In this document: piece after piece, positions 13,959 to 23,777 of the stretch
Layout of the letters: each line of letters starts with the position of its first letter
Position numbering within the stretch: position 1 is the stretch's first letter
Assembly (NCBI RefSeq): GCF_042646425.1
Contig: NZ_JBHRTR010000028.1
Location: forward strand, 744,001-808,000
DNA: 64,000 nt
Reading direction: 5' to 3'
Source of the DNA: Marinibaculum pumilum
GTDB lineage: Bacteria; Pseudomonadota; Alphaproteobacteria; Ferrovibrionales; Ferrovibrionaceae
Notes under the pieces: generated by a model
The model's database searches: none
Told to the model about the DNA's origin: nothing
What the model saw: only the letters and a program-made list of their open reading frames with translations
Position numbers and translations under genes: made by a program

Positions 13959-15064
13959 TGACCGAAGTCAACGAGGACGCGGGCACTCCGACACCGGAGC
14001 CAGCCCCGGCCGAAGACGACGATTTCGCTTCCGCTCTCGCGGAGGCACTGGAAGGCGCCGAAGCCCTGGACGCCCCCGACGACGGGGCAGAGGGCGCCGG
14101 CCGCACCCGAGATGAGCGCGGGCGCTTCACGAAGGCGGAAGCCGACGATGAGGGCGACAGCGACGGGGCGGACGATGGCGCTGACGAAGACGACGAGGAT
14201 TCACCGGACCAGGACCAGACGGAGAAAGGCGAAGAGCCTGCCGTCACCCCGGCGCCGGCACACTGGTCCGCAGAGGACAAGGCGTGGTTCGAGACGCTGA
14301 ACGCACAGCAGCGGGATGGCGTTCTCGGCCGCATCAAGTCCATCGAGGCGGGCTTCACGCCCAAGCTACAGGAGGCCGCGGCAGCCAACGAGTTCAAGCG
14401 TGCGTTCGATAATGTGGTCAATCCCTTCCTGCCGATGATCGAGGCGGAGGGCGGCAATCCCATCGCGGCGGTTGCCAGCCTGCTCCAGACGGCGGCAGTA
14501 CTCAGGCAGGGCACGCCACAGCAGAAAGCGCAGTTGCTTGGCCAGGTGGCCCAGCAGTTCGGCATCTCCATCGACGACATCGACGAGGCCCCGCCCGTGC
14601 AGCGGCCGGACCCCGTCGTCGCGCAACTTCAGCAGCAGGTACAGCAGCTACGTTCCGGCCTTTCCGGCTTCGTCCAATCCCAGCAGCAGCGGGAGCGGGA
14701 GAGCATCGGCAAGGCATGGGCCGACTTCGCCGCGAGCAACGACTTCGCCGCCGACCTGGAGGCCGACATGGCACGGCTCATCCAGTCCGGCGCGGCGACC
14801 GGCTCCACCCACGCAGAGACGCTGAGCAACGCCTACCGGATGGCCCTGGCGACCCGCGACGACCTGCAGCAGCAGGTCAACGCGAAGCGCGAGGCTGAGC
14901 GCAGGAAGGCCGAGGAAGCGAAGGCGCGGGAGGCGGCGGAGAAGGCCCGCAAGGCCAAGGGCGTCCCCCTGAAGACCGGGGGCAAGCCCGACCGTCCGAA
15001 GTCCGACCGATCCTTGGAAGAGGAATTGGCCGAGCAACTGGCCAACGCCGCCGGCTACAGCTGA
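13958..15064 (+). CDS. Capsid scaffolding protein, 368 aa
   Basis: Long acidic disordered N-terminus (residues 1-100, Asp/Glu/Ala/Pro-rich), central helical region with Gln-rich coiled coil (VAQLQQQVQQLRSGLSGFVQ), and a highly charged Lys/Glu/Arg C-terminus. This composition and the position between portal and major capsid are those of head-assembly scaffolds, which guide shell formation and leave before packaging. Starts at the stop of the previous gene. Confidence 0.8.
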   Translation: MTEVNEDAGTPTPEPAPAEDDDFASALAEALEGAEALDAPDDGAEGAGRTRDERGRFTKAEADDEGDSDGADDGADEDDEDSPDQDQTEKGEEPAVTPAPAHWSAEDKAWFETLNAQQRDGVLGRIKSIEAGFTPKLQEAAAANEFKRAFDNVVNPFLPMIEAEGGNPIAAVASLLQTAAVLRQGTPQQKAQLLGQVAQQFGISIDDIDEAPPVQRPDPVVAQLQQQVQQLRSGLSGFVQSQQQRERESIGKAWADFAASNDFAADLEADMARLIQSGAATGSTHAETLSNAYRMALATRDDLQQQVNAKREAERRKAEEAKAREAAEKARKAKGVPLKTGGKPDRPKSDRSLEEELAEQLANAAGYS

Positions 15065-15096
15065 CCACCTGCTGCGATGCCTGAAGGAAACAGGAG

Positions 15097-16062
15097 ATGG
15101 CATCGCCGAACCCGACCTATACCGAGATCGTCACCACGACGATCGAGAACCGGCAGCGCAAGCTTGCCGACAACGTCACCGAGCACAACGCGCTTCTGCG
15201 TCACCTGAAGTCGAAGGGGCAGATCAAGACGACCTCCGGCGGTCGCGTGATCGTGGAGGAGCTGGAATACGCCGAGAACAGCACGTTCCAGCGCTACAGC
15301 GGCTACGAGGTCCTGGACATCTCGCCGTCCGACATCATGACGGCGGCAGAGTTCAACTGGAAGCAGTACGCCGTCAATGTCACCTACTCCGGCCTGGAGG
15401 CGGTGATTCAGAACGCCGGCAAGGAGAAGTTCATCGACCTGGTCGCCTCGCGCATCCGCAATGCGGAGAAGACGATGGCGAACAACCTGGCGGTGGACAT
15501 CTACTCGGACGGGACGGCCACGTCCGGCAAGCAGATCGGCGGCCTGGAACTGCTGGTGGCGGATTCCCCGACCTCGGGGACCGTAGGCGGCATCGACCGC
15601 GGCACGTATTCGTGGTGGCAGAACAACATCGTCAACACGTCCACGATCACGGCGTCGAACATCCAGACCTATATGAACCAGCTCTGGATCGAGACGGTGC
15701 GGGGCGCGGACACGCCGGACCTCATGGTGTTCGACGACGCGTTCTTCCGCCTCTACTGGGAGTCCCTGCAGGCCAACCAGCGGTTCACCTCGGATCGCCG
15801 GGCGGCGGCCGGCTTCACCAACATCCTGTTCATGGACCAGCCAGTGTTCTTCGAGAAGTCGGGTGACGGCGGGATTGCCGCCAACCATGGCTACTTCCTG
15901 AACACCGACTATATCCGGCTGCGCGTCCATCCCCAGCGGAACATGACCCCGCTGCGGGAGAAGACGAGCGTGAACCAGGACGCGACGGTCATCCCGATCC
16001 TCTGGGCCGGCAACATGACCATCAGCAACAGCGCCCGCCAGGGCGTGCTGAAGAACCCGTAA
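15097..16062 (+). CDS. Major capsid protein, 321 aa
   Basis: HK97-fold-type coat protein by position and pattern: NPTYTEIVTTTIENRQRKLA at the N-terminus, NWKQYAVNVTYSGLEAVIQN in the middle, and DDAFFRLYWESLQANQRFTS near the end. No leader domain is present, consistent with the separate scaffold. Good GGAGA site upstream; follows the scaffold by 32 bases. Confidence 0.9.
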   Translation: MASPNPTYTEIVTTTIENRQRKLADNVTEHNALLRHLKSKGQIKTTSGGRVIVEELEYAENSTFQRYSGYEVLDISPSDIMTAAEFNWKQYAVNVTYSGLEAVIQNAGKEKFIDLVASRIRNAEKTMANNLAVDIYSDGTATSGKQIGGLELLVADSPTSGTVGGIDRGTYSWWQNNIVNTSTITASNIQTYMNQLWIETVRGADTPDLMVFDDAFFRLYWESLQANQRFTSDRRAAAGFTNILFMDQPVFFEKSGDGGIAANHGYFLNTDYIRLRVHPQRNMTPLREKTSVNQDATVIPILWAGNMTISNSARQGVLKNP

Positions 16063-16075
16063 GGAGGGCTTCGGA

Positions 16076-16570
16076 ATGACTCAGTTCGCAATTTCGGGGC
16101 AGATCGGCGTCGGCCTGACGACGGTCACCTCCGCGACGGGTTCGTCCAACAACGAGGGCGGCCTGTTCGCTCTGGGCACGATGGTGCACTCGAACGGCAA
16201 CAAGTACGTGTACGTGCTGTCGTCGGGTGCGATCTTCCAGTACGCCACCGTGGCCATCGACACCGACAACAAGGCGCGTCCGGTGACGAAGGCGCGGGCG
16301 GACGGCGGCGAGCGTATCGCCTTTGCGCAGACCGCCATCCCGGCAACCTCGTTCGGGTGGGTCTGCTACGAGGGCAACGACATCTCCGTGACCGTCAAGG
16401 CGTCGTGCGCGGCCGATGCGCCGCTCTACACCACGTCTTCGGCGGGCGTGCTGGACGACACCGTCACCTCGCAGACCCTGATCCGGGGCGTGGTCATCAA
16501 CACCGTGGCCTCGGGTTCCAAGGTCGCGCGCGCCGGTCAGGCATACGCCGTGCAGGCGGATGTGTCCTGA
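16076..16570 (+). CDS. Putative capsid-associated (decoration-like) protein, 164 aa
   Basis: A beta-rich, Thr/Ser/Ala/Val-rich protein directly after the major capsid gene (GGAGGG site). It has no membrane segments or enzymatic motif. Position and composition suggest a head decoration or stabilising protein; similar small proteins follow capsid genes in many phages. Assignment is by context only. Confidence 0.6.
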   Translation: MTQFAISGQIGVGLTTVTSATGSSNNEGGLFALGTMVHSNGNKYVYVLSSGAIFQYATVAIDTDNKARPVTKARADGGERIAFAQTAIPATSFGWVCYEGNDISVTVKASCAADAPLYTTSSAGVLDDTVTSQTLIRGVVINTVASGSKVARAGQAYAVQADVS

Positions 16571-18258
16571 TGACGGAAGGCAAGGGGGAGGGGGCAACCT
16601 CTCCCCCCACCTTCACCTATGACATGAGCATGGCGCCGGCCTCGTTCGATTTCGTGACCTGGCTTGGGGTATGTTCGACCGCCGCTCAGGGGCCGTGGGA
16701 TTTGCAGGTCCTGCCTGGCCCCAACCAAGGGTTCCGCCAAGACGACCTGCCCCCGCAGGATATCGAGATGCGGCGGCAGTTCTTCGACAACGTCATGCTT
16801 CCTGCCATCCGGATGTTCCCGGTGCGGCATCTGTCGGTATATCCGGCCGATCCCCTTCCGCGGACGATGCCGAACTACATGGTATCGGATCTTCAGCAGG
16901 CGAAGCCGATCGTTGGTCTGACGGTTCCTGAATGGGCGCTGCGGACGGTGCGGACAGTCTATTCCGAGCCGTTCGTGACGATCACGACCAGGGAGGCGTC
17001 GCACTGGTCTATCCGCAATTCCAACATGGAAGAATGGCGCAAGGTCGCGAAGGCGATGGAGGCGAAGGGCTTCCGCGTCGTCTGGCTCAGGGACGCGGAG
17101 AAGGAGATCGGCCCCGGCTTCTCGGTCATCATGCGCGCGGCCCTGTACGAGTGCGCGCACATGAACTTCGGGGTCAGCAATGGCCCGATGATGCTGGCCT
17201 ACCTCAATCCCAAGGCCCGGTACATCGTCAGCAAGATCATTGCCGATACCCCGGTCACGTCCCAGCAATGGATGAGCCGGCTTGGGCTGGCCTATGGGGA
17301 CGATTGGCCTTGGTCGCTGCCGGGGCAAAAGCTGTTGTGGACGGAGGATCGGGCGGATTCGGTCCTGAAGACCTATGACGAGGTCCGGGGCGATTATCCC
17401 AAAGGCGCGTTCCCGGCGTGGATGCCGGACGCGCTGTTCCGGTCCAGGGTCAATGTGGGCAAGGATGGGTTGCGGGAGCGGGTGGCGGCCAATTTGGAGC
17501 GGACAGATGTGTCCTGGATCGGCCCTGAGTTCCGGTTGCCGGAGACGGTCCTGATCGTCGGCGGCGCTCCGTCCGTCGCTGACAACCTGCGTGACATCCG
17601 GGCGCGACAGAAGCGCGGCGCGGCGGTCATAGCCCTGTCGGGCGCCCATGACTGGCTGATCTCTAAGCGGATCGTGCCCGACTACATGATGATGCTGGAC
17701 GCGCGGCCGGGGAATGCCGACTTCGTCCAGAAGCCCCATGCGAGAGTGCGGTATCTGATCGCCTCGCAGTGCGACGACCAGGTGTTCAAGACCCTTGCGG
17801 AAAAGGGTGTGCCGCCGGATCGAATAGTCATGTGGCATGTCTACGACCCGGACATCGTGGACATATACGAAGGCAAGGTCGGCGAGAGCCGGCCTTTTTT
17901 GTTGATTGGGGGCGGGAACACCGTGGGACTGCGGGCGATGTACTTCGCCCCTCAGTTCGGCGCTCGGACCCTGCACATCTATGGCATGGACAGTTCCTAT
18001 CGGGAGAAGGCCAACCACGCCTTTGCCCAGCCGTTGAACGACGGCGAGGAGCAGATGGAGTTCATCGCCGGCAAGAAGGCTTTCATCTGCGCGCCGTGGA
18101 TGGCGAAGCAGGCGGAGGACTACCAGCACCAGCTGGTCGGCCTGTGGCAAACGGGCGTGTCCGTCCATGTCCACGGCGACGGGCTGATCCCGCACATCCA
18201 CCGCGAGATGTGCCGGAAGCGCAAGTCAATCGACGAGGAGAAAGCACGTGCAGCATAG
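16570..18258 (+). CDS. DUF115/MptE-like protein with glycosyltransferase-like N-terminal half, 562 aa
   Basis: Residues ~320-535 carry the DUF115 (6-hydroxymethylpterin diphosphokinase MptE-like) pattern: ETVLIVGGAPSVADNLRDI, VPDYMMMLDARPGNADFVQ, and LLIGGGNTVGLRAMYFAPQF then HIYGMDSSY. This domain also occurs in bacterial glycosylation and surface-sugar proteins. Residues ~30-290 resemble sugar-transferase-like sequences (WSIRNSNMEEWRKVAKAMEA; ALYECAHMNFGVSNGPMM). It is translationally coupled between two head genes, so it may be made late and modify virion or host surface sugars (inference). Confidence 0.65.
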   Translation: MTEGKGEGATSPPTFTYDMSMAPASFDFVTWLGVCSTAAQGPWDLQVLPGPNQGFRQDDLPPQDIEMRRQFFDNVMLPAIRMFPVRHLSVYPADPLPRTMPNYMVSDLQQAKPIVGLTVPEWALRTVRTVYSEPFVTITTREASHWSIRNSNMEEWRKVAKAMEAKGFRVVWLRDAEKEIGPGFSVIMRAALYECAHMNFGVSNGPMMLAYLNPKARYIVSKIIADTPVTSQQWMSRLGLAYGDDWPWSLPGQKLLWTEDRADSVLKTYDEVRGDYPKGAFPAWMPDALFRSRVNVGKDGLRERVAANLERTDVSWIGPEFRLPETVLIVGGAPSVADNLRDIRARQKRGAAVIALSGAHDWLISKRIVPDYMMMLDARPGNADFVQKPHARVRYLIASQCDDQVFKTLAEKGVPPDRIVMWHVYDPDIVDIYEGKVGESRPFLLIGGGNTVGLRAMYFAPQFGARTLHIYGMDSSYREKANHAFAQPLNDGEEQMEFIAGKKAFICAPWMAKQAEDYQHQLVGLWQTGVSVHVHGDGLIPHIHREMCRKRKSIDEEKARAA

Positions 18259-18814
18259 CTCGCAGCATGTCGAGTTCTACCGGCGGACGGTCCAGGACAA
18301 CAACCGCACTTCCATTGAGGGGCGGCCAGTGTTCGACGACAAGGTCTATTGCCGGATCTTCATCCCCGGCGACATGAAGAACGTCTGGGACCAGCCGGTG
18401 CGGGAGAAGGACAAGCAGCGGTTTCCCCAGCAGTGGGCCGCGTTCATCAACGACGACGACCGGCCCTCGGGCACGCCCCTGCACACCCTGACGATCATCT
18501 ATCCGAGCGAGTTCCGGCCTGCGGACGCGGAGACGCTGAAGGCGCAGAAGGTGTTCACGGTCGAGCAGCTTTCGGCGCTGCCGGATTCCGCGATCAAGGT
18601 GCTGGGCCCGGCCTCCCGTCAGTGGGTGAAGCTGGCGCAGGACCATCTGGCGAAGTCCGACACGTCCGGGCTGAAGGAGGAAAACGAGGCCCTGCGGTCG
18701 GAGATGGAGGAACTGAAGGCGCAGATGGCGGAGTTGATGCAGCGGCGCAAGGGCGGCCGGCCCCCGAAGGTGAAGACCGATGAGCCTGCTGACGATCGTT
18801 CAGAACACGTGTGA
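18248..18814 (+). CDS. Phage structural-module protein with C-terminal coiled coil, 188 aa
   Basis: GTG start overlapping the preceding gene by 11 bases. A globular N-terminal ~125 residues (VEFYRRTVQDNNRTSIEGRP; HTLTIIYPSEFRPADAETL) precedes a helix (ENEALRSEMEELKAQMAELM) and a basic tail RRKGGRPPKVK. Its place before the adaptor suggests a head-completion or virion-associated role; no specific family recognised. Confidence 0.6.
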   Translation: MQHSSQHVEFYRRTVQDNNRTSIEGRPVFDDKVYCRIFIPGDMKNVWDQPVREKDKQRFPQQWAAFINDDDRPSGTPLHTLTIIYPSEFRPADAETLKAQKVFTVEQLSALPDSAIKVLGPASRQWVKLAQDHLAKSDTSGLKEENEALRSEMEELKAQMAELMQRRKGGRPPKVKTDEPADDRSEHV

Positions 18815-19496
18815 CGCGCTGGGGCTGTCCCGCCCTACCGCGATCATCTCGTCAACGGATGCTCAGGTCCGGCAGATGCTGTCCCTGTCCAACCGGGGGG
18901 CGAAGCTGCTTGCGCGTCAGCACGATTGGGCGGTGCTGACGAAGGAGCACACGTTCACCACCGCCAATGCGGATGCGGACTATGCATTCCCGTCCGACTA
19001 CGACCGGATCGCCATGCATACGGCATGGGACCGGTCGAACTATTGGGAGATCCGCGAGGCCATTCCGGGGTTCATCTGGCAGGCCCTGAAGTCGGGGATC
19101 GTGGTCCCGCCGGGCTTGCGGAAGTCCTACCGGATCAAGGCTGTTTCCAACGCCCGACAGTTGTTCATCGACCCCACGCCAACGGCGACGGAAACGCTCG
19201 TCTACGAGTATTTCTCGAACGGCTGGAACCAGACCTCTGGGGGGACGGCCCAAGCGGCTTGGGCGAACGATACTGATACCGCGCTGCTGGATGAGGAGCT
19301 GCTGACCTTCGATCTGGTCTGGCGTTTCCGCCAGGCGCAGGGGCTGGGGGGCTGGGAGGAAGACTACCAGATGTGTCGCAACTACCTGGAACTGCTGAAG
19401 GCGCAGGACAAGGGCGCGGCGGTTCTCTCCGCCAACGGCATGGACTGGCACCTGGGGCAGGCGAATATCCAGGACGGCAGCTACCCGAGTTCGTAG
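18780..19496 (+). CDS. Head-to-tail adaptor / tail tubular protein A-like, 238 aa
   Basis: The N-terminal IVQNTCDALGLSRPTAIISS and the later EYFSNGWNQTSG and DLVWRFRQAQGLGGWEEDY match adaptor proteins (T7 gp11-like type) that connect the portal to the short tail. Length is usual for the family. It overlaps the previous gene by 35 bases and abuts the hub gene. Confidence 0.8.
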   Translation: MSLLTIVQNTCDALGLSRPTAIISSTDAQVRQMLSLSNRGAKLLARQHDWAVLTKEHTFTTANADADYAFPSDYDRIAMHTAWDRSNYWEIREAIPGFIWQALKSGIVVPPGLRKSYRIKAVSNARQLFIDPTPTATETLVYEYFSNGWNQTSGGTAQAAWANDTDTALLDEELLTFDLVWRFRQAQGLGGWEEDYQMCRNYLELLKAQDKGAAVLSANGMDWHLGQANIQDGSYPSS

Positions 19497-21038
19497 ATGC
19501 GCGGCCGCAGACCTTCCCGCTCCCGCTTCGGCTTGATCCCTGCCCCAACTGGAGGCTGGGACACGTTCTCTCCCCTTGAAGGGATGCCGCCGAACAATGC
19601 GGTCCGGCTGGACAATTTCTTCCCCGAAACGCTGCGGGTGAAGATCCGCGGGGGGCATACGTCTTACGCAACCGGGGTGGCGAGTTCGACGGCGTCGGTG
19701 GAGACGCTGATGGAGTATTCCGGGCTGTCCGGCAAGAAGCTGTTCGCCATCGCTTCCACCGCTGTTTACGACGTGTCGAGTTCTGGGACGGCTTCGTCGT
19801 CGCTCACGGGTCTTTCCAATGCCCGGTGGCAGCATACGGTGTTCACGCCGAACGGGGGGACGCCGACGCTGATGATGTGCAACGGGGTGGACACTCCGCG
19901 ACAGTATGCGGGGTCTGCGTGGTCCACGGTGTCGATCACGGTTTCGGCCGGGTCGGCGGGGGAACTGATCCACGTCGCAAGCCATGCCAACCGGCTTTGG
20001 TGGACGCGCAAGAACAGCATGTCTGTCTTCTACTCCGCCCAGGCCGGGGCCTTGTCGGGGGCGATGAAGCAGCTGAACTTGGGGCCGATCTTTGACGAGG
20101 GCAGCTACCTCATCGGGACGGCGTCATGGTCGCGGGATTCCGGCGAGGGCCCGGACGACCTGGCGGTGTTCCTGACCGCCAACGGCGAAGCAGCGGTCTA
20201 TTCCGGCACCGATCCCGGCAGCGCCAACACGTGGGCGCACGTGCAGACATACCATCTTCCCAGGCCCATCGGACAGCGCCCGTTCATGAAGTTCCGGGGG
20301 GATCTTCTCGTGCTGACAGAGGCCGGGGTTATCCCGTTCTCTCAGGTGCTTTCTACGGGCTTCGTGAACCCTGCGGAGCAGGGGCTGAGCGCGCGGATCG
20401 CGAAAGCGTTCAACGACGCTATCCGGGCCGGTGGAAGCATTTTCGGCTGGGGTGCCTGCTACTACAAGCGGGGGACACAGATCCTGTTCAACGTGCCGGT
20501 GAAGGACGGGGAGACCTATCACCAGTACGTCATGAACACTCAGAATTACGCATGGTGCCGGTACATCGGCATGAACGCGGTTTCTTGGGCGACCTATAAC
20601 GACGACCTGTACTTCGGCGGCACGGACGGGACCGTCTACAAGGCGGACACCGGGACTTCGGACAACGGCGCGGCGATCCGGGGGGACATTCGGACAGCGT
20701 TTTCCAGGTTCCGGGAGCCGAGGAAGAAGCACTTCCACATGATCCGGCCGCAGATCACCTCCGATGGAAGCCCGATGATCGCGGTAGGGCTGAACATCGA
20801 CTTTGCGGACAAGTCGCCTTCGTCGATCCCGACGACTGCAAGCGGCGACGGGGCGACGTGGGACGTGTCGGAGTGGGATCAGGCCGATTGGGCCGGCGGT
20901 GAACAGGTGGTCACTCCCTGGCTGAATGTGCAGGGGATCGGGCAGTCCGCGTCCTTCGCGCTGCGGGTGGATGTGTCGGACATCGAGGTCGGGTTGAACG
21001 CGGTGGATGTGCTGTTCGAGCCGGGGGAGTACCTGTGA
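19497..21038 (+). CDS. Tail hub / DNA-stabilisation-like protein, 513 aa
   Basis: A beta-rich protein starting MRGRRPSRSRFGLIPAPTGG with repeated aromatic/Gly motifs (FPETLRVKIRGGHTSYATGV; MCNGVDTPRQYAG; YFGGTDGTVYKADTGT). This pattern is typical of P22 gp10-like hub proteins that close the portal in short-tailed phages. It starts directly after the adaptor stop. Exact counterpart not certain. Confidence 0.75.
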   Translation: MRGRRPSRSRFGLIPAPTGGWDTFSPLEGMPPNNAVRLDNFFPETLRVKIRGGHTSYATGVASSTASVETLMEYSGLSGKKLFAIASTAVYDVSSSGTASSSLTGLSNARWQHTVFTPNGGTPTLMMCNGVDTPRQYAGSAWSTVSITVSAGSAGELIHVASHANRLWWTRKNSMSVFYSAQAGALSGAMKQLNLGPIFDEGSYLIGTASWSRDSGEGPDDLAVFLTANGEAAVYSGTDPGSANTWAHVQTYHLPRPIGQRPFMKFRGDLLVLTEAGVIPFSQVLSTGFVNPAEQGLSARIAKAFNDAIRAGGSIFGWGACYYKRGTQILFNVPVKDGETYHQYVMNTQNYAWCRYIGMNAVSWATYNDDLYFGGTDGTVYKADTGTSDNGAAIRGDIRTAFSRFREPRKKHFHMIRPQITSDGSPMIAVGLNIDFADKSPSSIPTTASGDGATWDVSEWDQADWAGGEQVVTPWLNVQGIGQSASFALRVDVSDIEVGLNAVDVLFEPGEYL

Positions 21039-21484
21039 TGGACTTCGTCTTCGTGGAGCAGCCGGACCACAAGGCCATGTTGGTTGCATGGCTGATGGAG
21101 CGCATCCCGACCTTCCCTCCTCCGCCGAACGAGGCATCGTTTCAGGGTGCGGTGATGCTGTCCGGTGATCGGATCGTCGCCGGCTGCGCCTATCACCGGT
21201 ATGCGGACAGGTTCAAGGGGATCGAGGTGACGTTCGCGGCTGATAACCCGATGTGGTGCCGGCCGGGGAACGTGGAGAAATGGTTTGCGTATCCGTTCGA
21301 CCAGCTGGGTTGCGAGCGGATCACGATGACGATCGCGCGGCGGAACAAGCGTGCGCGGGTCATGGCGAAGAAGATGGGCTTCCGCGAGGAAGGCATTGCA
21401 AGGAAGGGGTTCTATCCCGACGACGCAGTCATCTACGGGCTGCTGAGGACGGACCAGGCCGCCGGAAAGTATATCGGAGGCTGA
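21038..21484 (+). CDS. Phage GNAT-like acetyltransferase, 148 aa
   Basis: The C-terminal half has the GNAT pattern of residues contacting acetyl-CoA: ITMTIARRNKRARVMAKKMG then FREEGIARKGFYPDDAVIYG. The N-terminal half forms the usual beta-strand core. It lies inside the tail operon, overlapping the hub stop. Such proteins recur in tail regions of podovirus-like phages; the substrate (virion protein or host target) is unknown. Confidence 0.7.
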   Translation: MDFVFVEQPDHKAMLVAWLMERIPTFPPPPNEASFQGAVMLSGDRIVAGCAYHRYADRFKGIEVTFAADNPMWCRPGNVEKWFAYPFDQLGCERITMTIARRNKRARVMAKKMGFREEGIARKGFYPDDAVIYGLLRTDQAAGKYIGG

Positions 21485-21485
21485 C

Positions 21486-23777
21486 ATGTCACTTGGTGGC
21501 GGTGGTTCCGCGCCGACCCCGAACGCCTCTCAGGTGTCGGGGGAGCAGGCGGCGGCGAATGCAGATACTGCGCGGCTACAGGCTCAGCTGAACCGGGTCA
21601 ATCAGCAGACCCCGTGGGGGTCGGTCACCTACTCGCAGGAGCTGACCCCGGCGCAGCAGCAGGCGCAGGAGCAGTATCAACAGCAGCTCCAGCAGTACAA
21701 CAACGTCACCCTTCCGCAGTGGCAGCAGGCGCAGAGCGGCCGGCGCCAGGTCGGTATCGGCAATGACGGACAGCCCGTCTATGAAGGCGCCGATCCGGGG
21801 CCGATGCCGCAGGCCCCGACCGCCCCCGAGATCGCCAACGACCAGTGGACGCAGACGGTCACGCTGTCGCCCGAACAGCAGGCGATGCTGGAGCAGCAGA
21901 ACCAGCTGTCTTCGTCCCTCCTGGGGCTGGCGCAGGGGCAGTTGGGCCGGATCGGCAATTCCGTCTCCCAGCCGTTCAGCCTTGGCGGGTTCCCGGCGCA
22001 GGTCTCGAACGTGGGGCAGACCATCGGCGGGCAGGGTGGCAAAGGGTTGCCACAGCAGCAGTCCACGATGCCCGACCGAATCACGCCGGAGATGATGAAC
22101 TCCGGCACTCCGAACTCCCCTGTGGGCAGGCAATTCTGGGAACTGTCCGGAAACAGCACTCCGCCCGCGAACATGGGGACCGGAGTTGGGGGCATTCTGG
22201 GCGCGCAGACAGCGGCCCCCGCGGCATACTCCCAAGGCTCCGCGGTCCAAGCCCTCGACGCCCTATCCCCGCAGCTGCAGAACAATCCCAACGCAGCGCA
22301 GGTACAGGCGAAATTCTTCGCCGACCAGGACCCGCGCGGATTGGCAGATATCCTGTCGTCCAGCACCCCCCTCGGCGGGATGGCGCTGGGGAACATCGGC
22401 AACGCTCTGCAGACCAAGTACGGCACCGGGTCCGGGAATGCCGTGTCCGGCCTTCAGGAACTCTCCGCGCGGCTCCAGAACGCCCCTGCGGGGACGGACG
22501 TTGCCGGCGAGCAGCGAGCCTTCATCAACTCTCTCTCCGGCGGGGATCTGGCGGACATTCTGCGCTCCCCGCAGGCCGGGCAGTTTGGGCAGGGCATCCG
22601 CAGCATCATCGGGACACGGATCAACGACCTTGCCGCGGCGGCGGATCGGCCGGACCAGGGCGCGGGGCAGATCCAGCGACAGATTCCCACCCAATCGCTG
22701 CCGCAGATGCCCAGCATTGCCCCCATGCTTCAGTCCCTCGCAGGTGGTACGGGAGGGGTGACGCAGGAGCAAGATCCCTACCAGACTGCCCTGCAGAGGC
22801 AGAGGGTGGAAGATGCGCTGTACGAGCGCGCGTCGGCCCGGCTTGATCCGCAGTTTGAGCAGGCCCAGAGCAGCCTGCACAACAGCCTCGTGAACCAGGG
22901 CATTTTCCCCGGCCAACCCGCATATTCCAAGGCCATGGAGGACTTCGGGCGGACGAAGAACGACGCCTATTCCTCCGCGGTCAATGACGCCATCCTGGCC
23001 GGCGGTGGAGAGCAGTCCCGCCTGTTCGGGCTGGGATTGGCCGGAAGGCAGCAGGGCTTTGACGAGGCGTTGGCCTCGGGGAATTTCGCCAACCAGGCGC
23101 AACAGCAGGCATACGGGCAGGCGAGCAACACCCGGTCCCAGCTGTTCAACGAGCAGATGCAGTCCGGCCAGATCGGTTTCAACCAGGCGCTGGCGAATGC
23201 GAACCTGCAGAACCAGGCCAGGGCGACGGCCATTCAGGAAGCCCTGTTGCAGCGGTCCCTGCCCCTGAACGAACTCGCGGCCTTCATGGGGTCCAGCCAA
23301 GGCGTTACCGCGCCTCAGTACGCCGCTCCGGCTCAGGTGGGCGTGTCGCCTGTGGATGTGAGCGGGAACTACTGGAACAGCTACACGGCGCAGCAGAACG
23401 CCCAGAACGCCAGGAATGCTCAGTCGGGGCAGATGATGAGCAGCCTGTTCGGCCTTGGCGGCCAGATCGGTGCAGCGGCCATCATGTCGGACAGGGAGAT
23501 CAAGCGCGACATTCGACCGATCGACCCGGTGAAGGTGCTTCATGACGTGGTGTCCCTGGATGTCCCGGCCTGGAAGTACAAGACCGTGTTCGACCAGAGC
23601 GCACGCGAGCATATCGGGCCGATGGCGCAGGACTTCGCGGAACGGTGGGGCGGGAACCCGCAGATGATCCAGAGCCATGATGCCATCGGTGTGCTGTTCG
23701 CCGCGGTGAAGGGCCTTGCGATCCAGCAGCAGGAAATCCTCTCCGAACTGAGGGAGCTTCGGCATGGCCGGGATTAA
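21486..23777 (+). CDS. Tail fibre/appendage protein with S74 intramolecular chaperone, 763 aa
   Basis: Most of the protein (residues 1-650) is Gln/Ala/Gly-rich with repeating NxA/QQ segments. The C-terminal ~100 residues are a peptidase S74 endosialidase-type chaperone: MSDREIKRDIRPIDPVKVLH, WKYKTVFDQ, HIGPMAQDFAERWGG. These domains trimerise the protein then cut themselves off; the SD...K region holds the expected cleavage serine. It may also act as an internal or tail-hub protein given its length. Confidence 0.8.
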   Translation: MSLGGGGSAPTPNASQVSGEQAAANADTARLQAQLNRVNQQTPWGSVTYSQELTPAQQQAQEQYQQQLQQYNNVTLPQWQQAQSGRRQVGIGNDGQPVYEGADPGPMPQAPTAPEIANDQWTQTVTLSPEQQAMLEQQNQLSSSLLGLAQGQLGRIGNSVSQPFSLGGFPAQVSNVGQTIGGQGGKGLPQQQSTMPDRITPEMMNSGTPNSPVGRQFWELSGNSTPPANMGTGVGGILGAQTAAPAAYSQGSAVQALDALSPQLQNNPNAAQVQAKFFADQDPRGLADILSSSTPLGGMALGNIGNALQTKYGTGSGNAVSGLQELSARLQNAPAGTDVAGEQRAFINSLSGGDLADILRSPQAGQFGQGIRSIIGTRINDLAAAADRPDQGAGQIQRQIPTQSLPQMPSIAPMLQSLAGGTGGVTQEQDPYQTALQRQRVEDALYERASARLDPQFEQAQSSLHNSLVNQGIFPGQPAYSKAMEDFGRTKNDAYSSAVNDAILAGGGEQSRLFGLGLAGRQQGFDEALASGNFANQAQQQAYGQASNTRSQLFNEQMQSGQIGFNQALANANLQNQARATAIQEALLQRSLPLNELAAFMGSSQGVTAPQYAAPAQVGVSPVDVSGNYWNSYTAQQNAQNARNAQSGQMMSSLFGLGGQIGAAAIMSDREIKRDIRPIDPVKVLHDVVSLDVPAWKYKTVFDQSAREHIGPMAQDFAERWGGNPQMIQSHDAIGVLFAAVKGLAIQQQEILSELRELRHGRD

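Noticed and set aside
17876..17898. Terminator-like hairpin with T6
   Set aside because: It lies mid-gene, has an imperfect stem and lacks the CGT edge shared by the others; probably chance within the DUF115-type gene.
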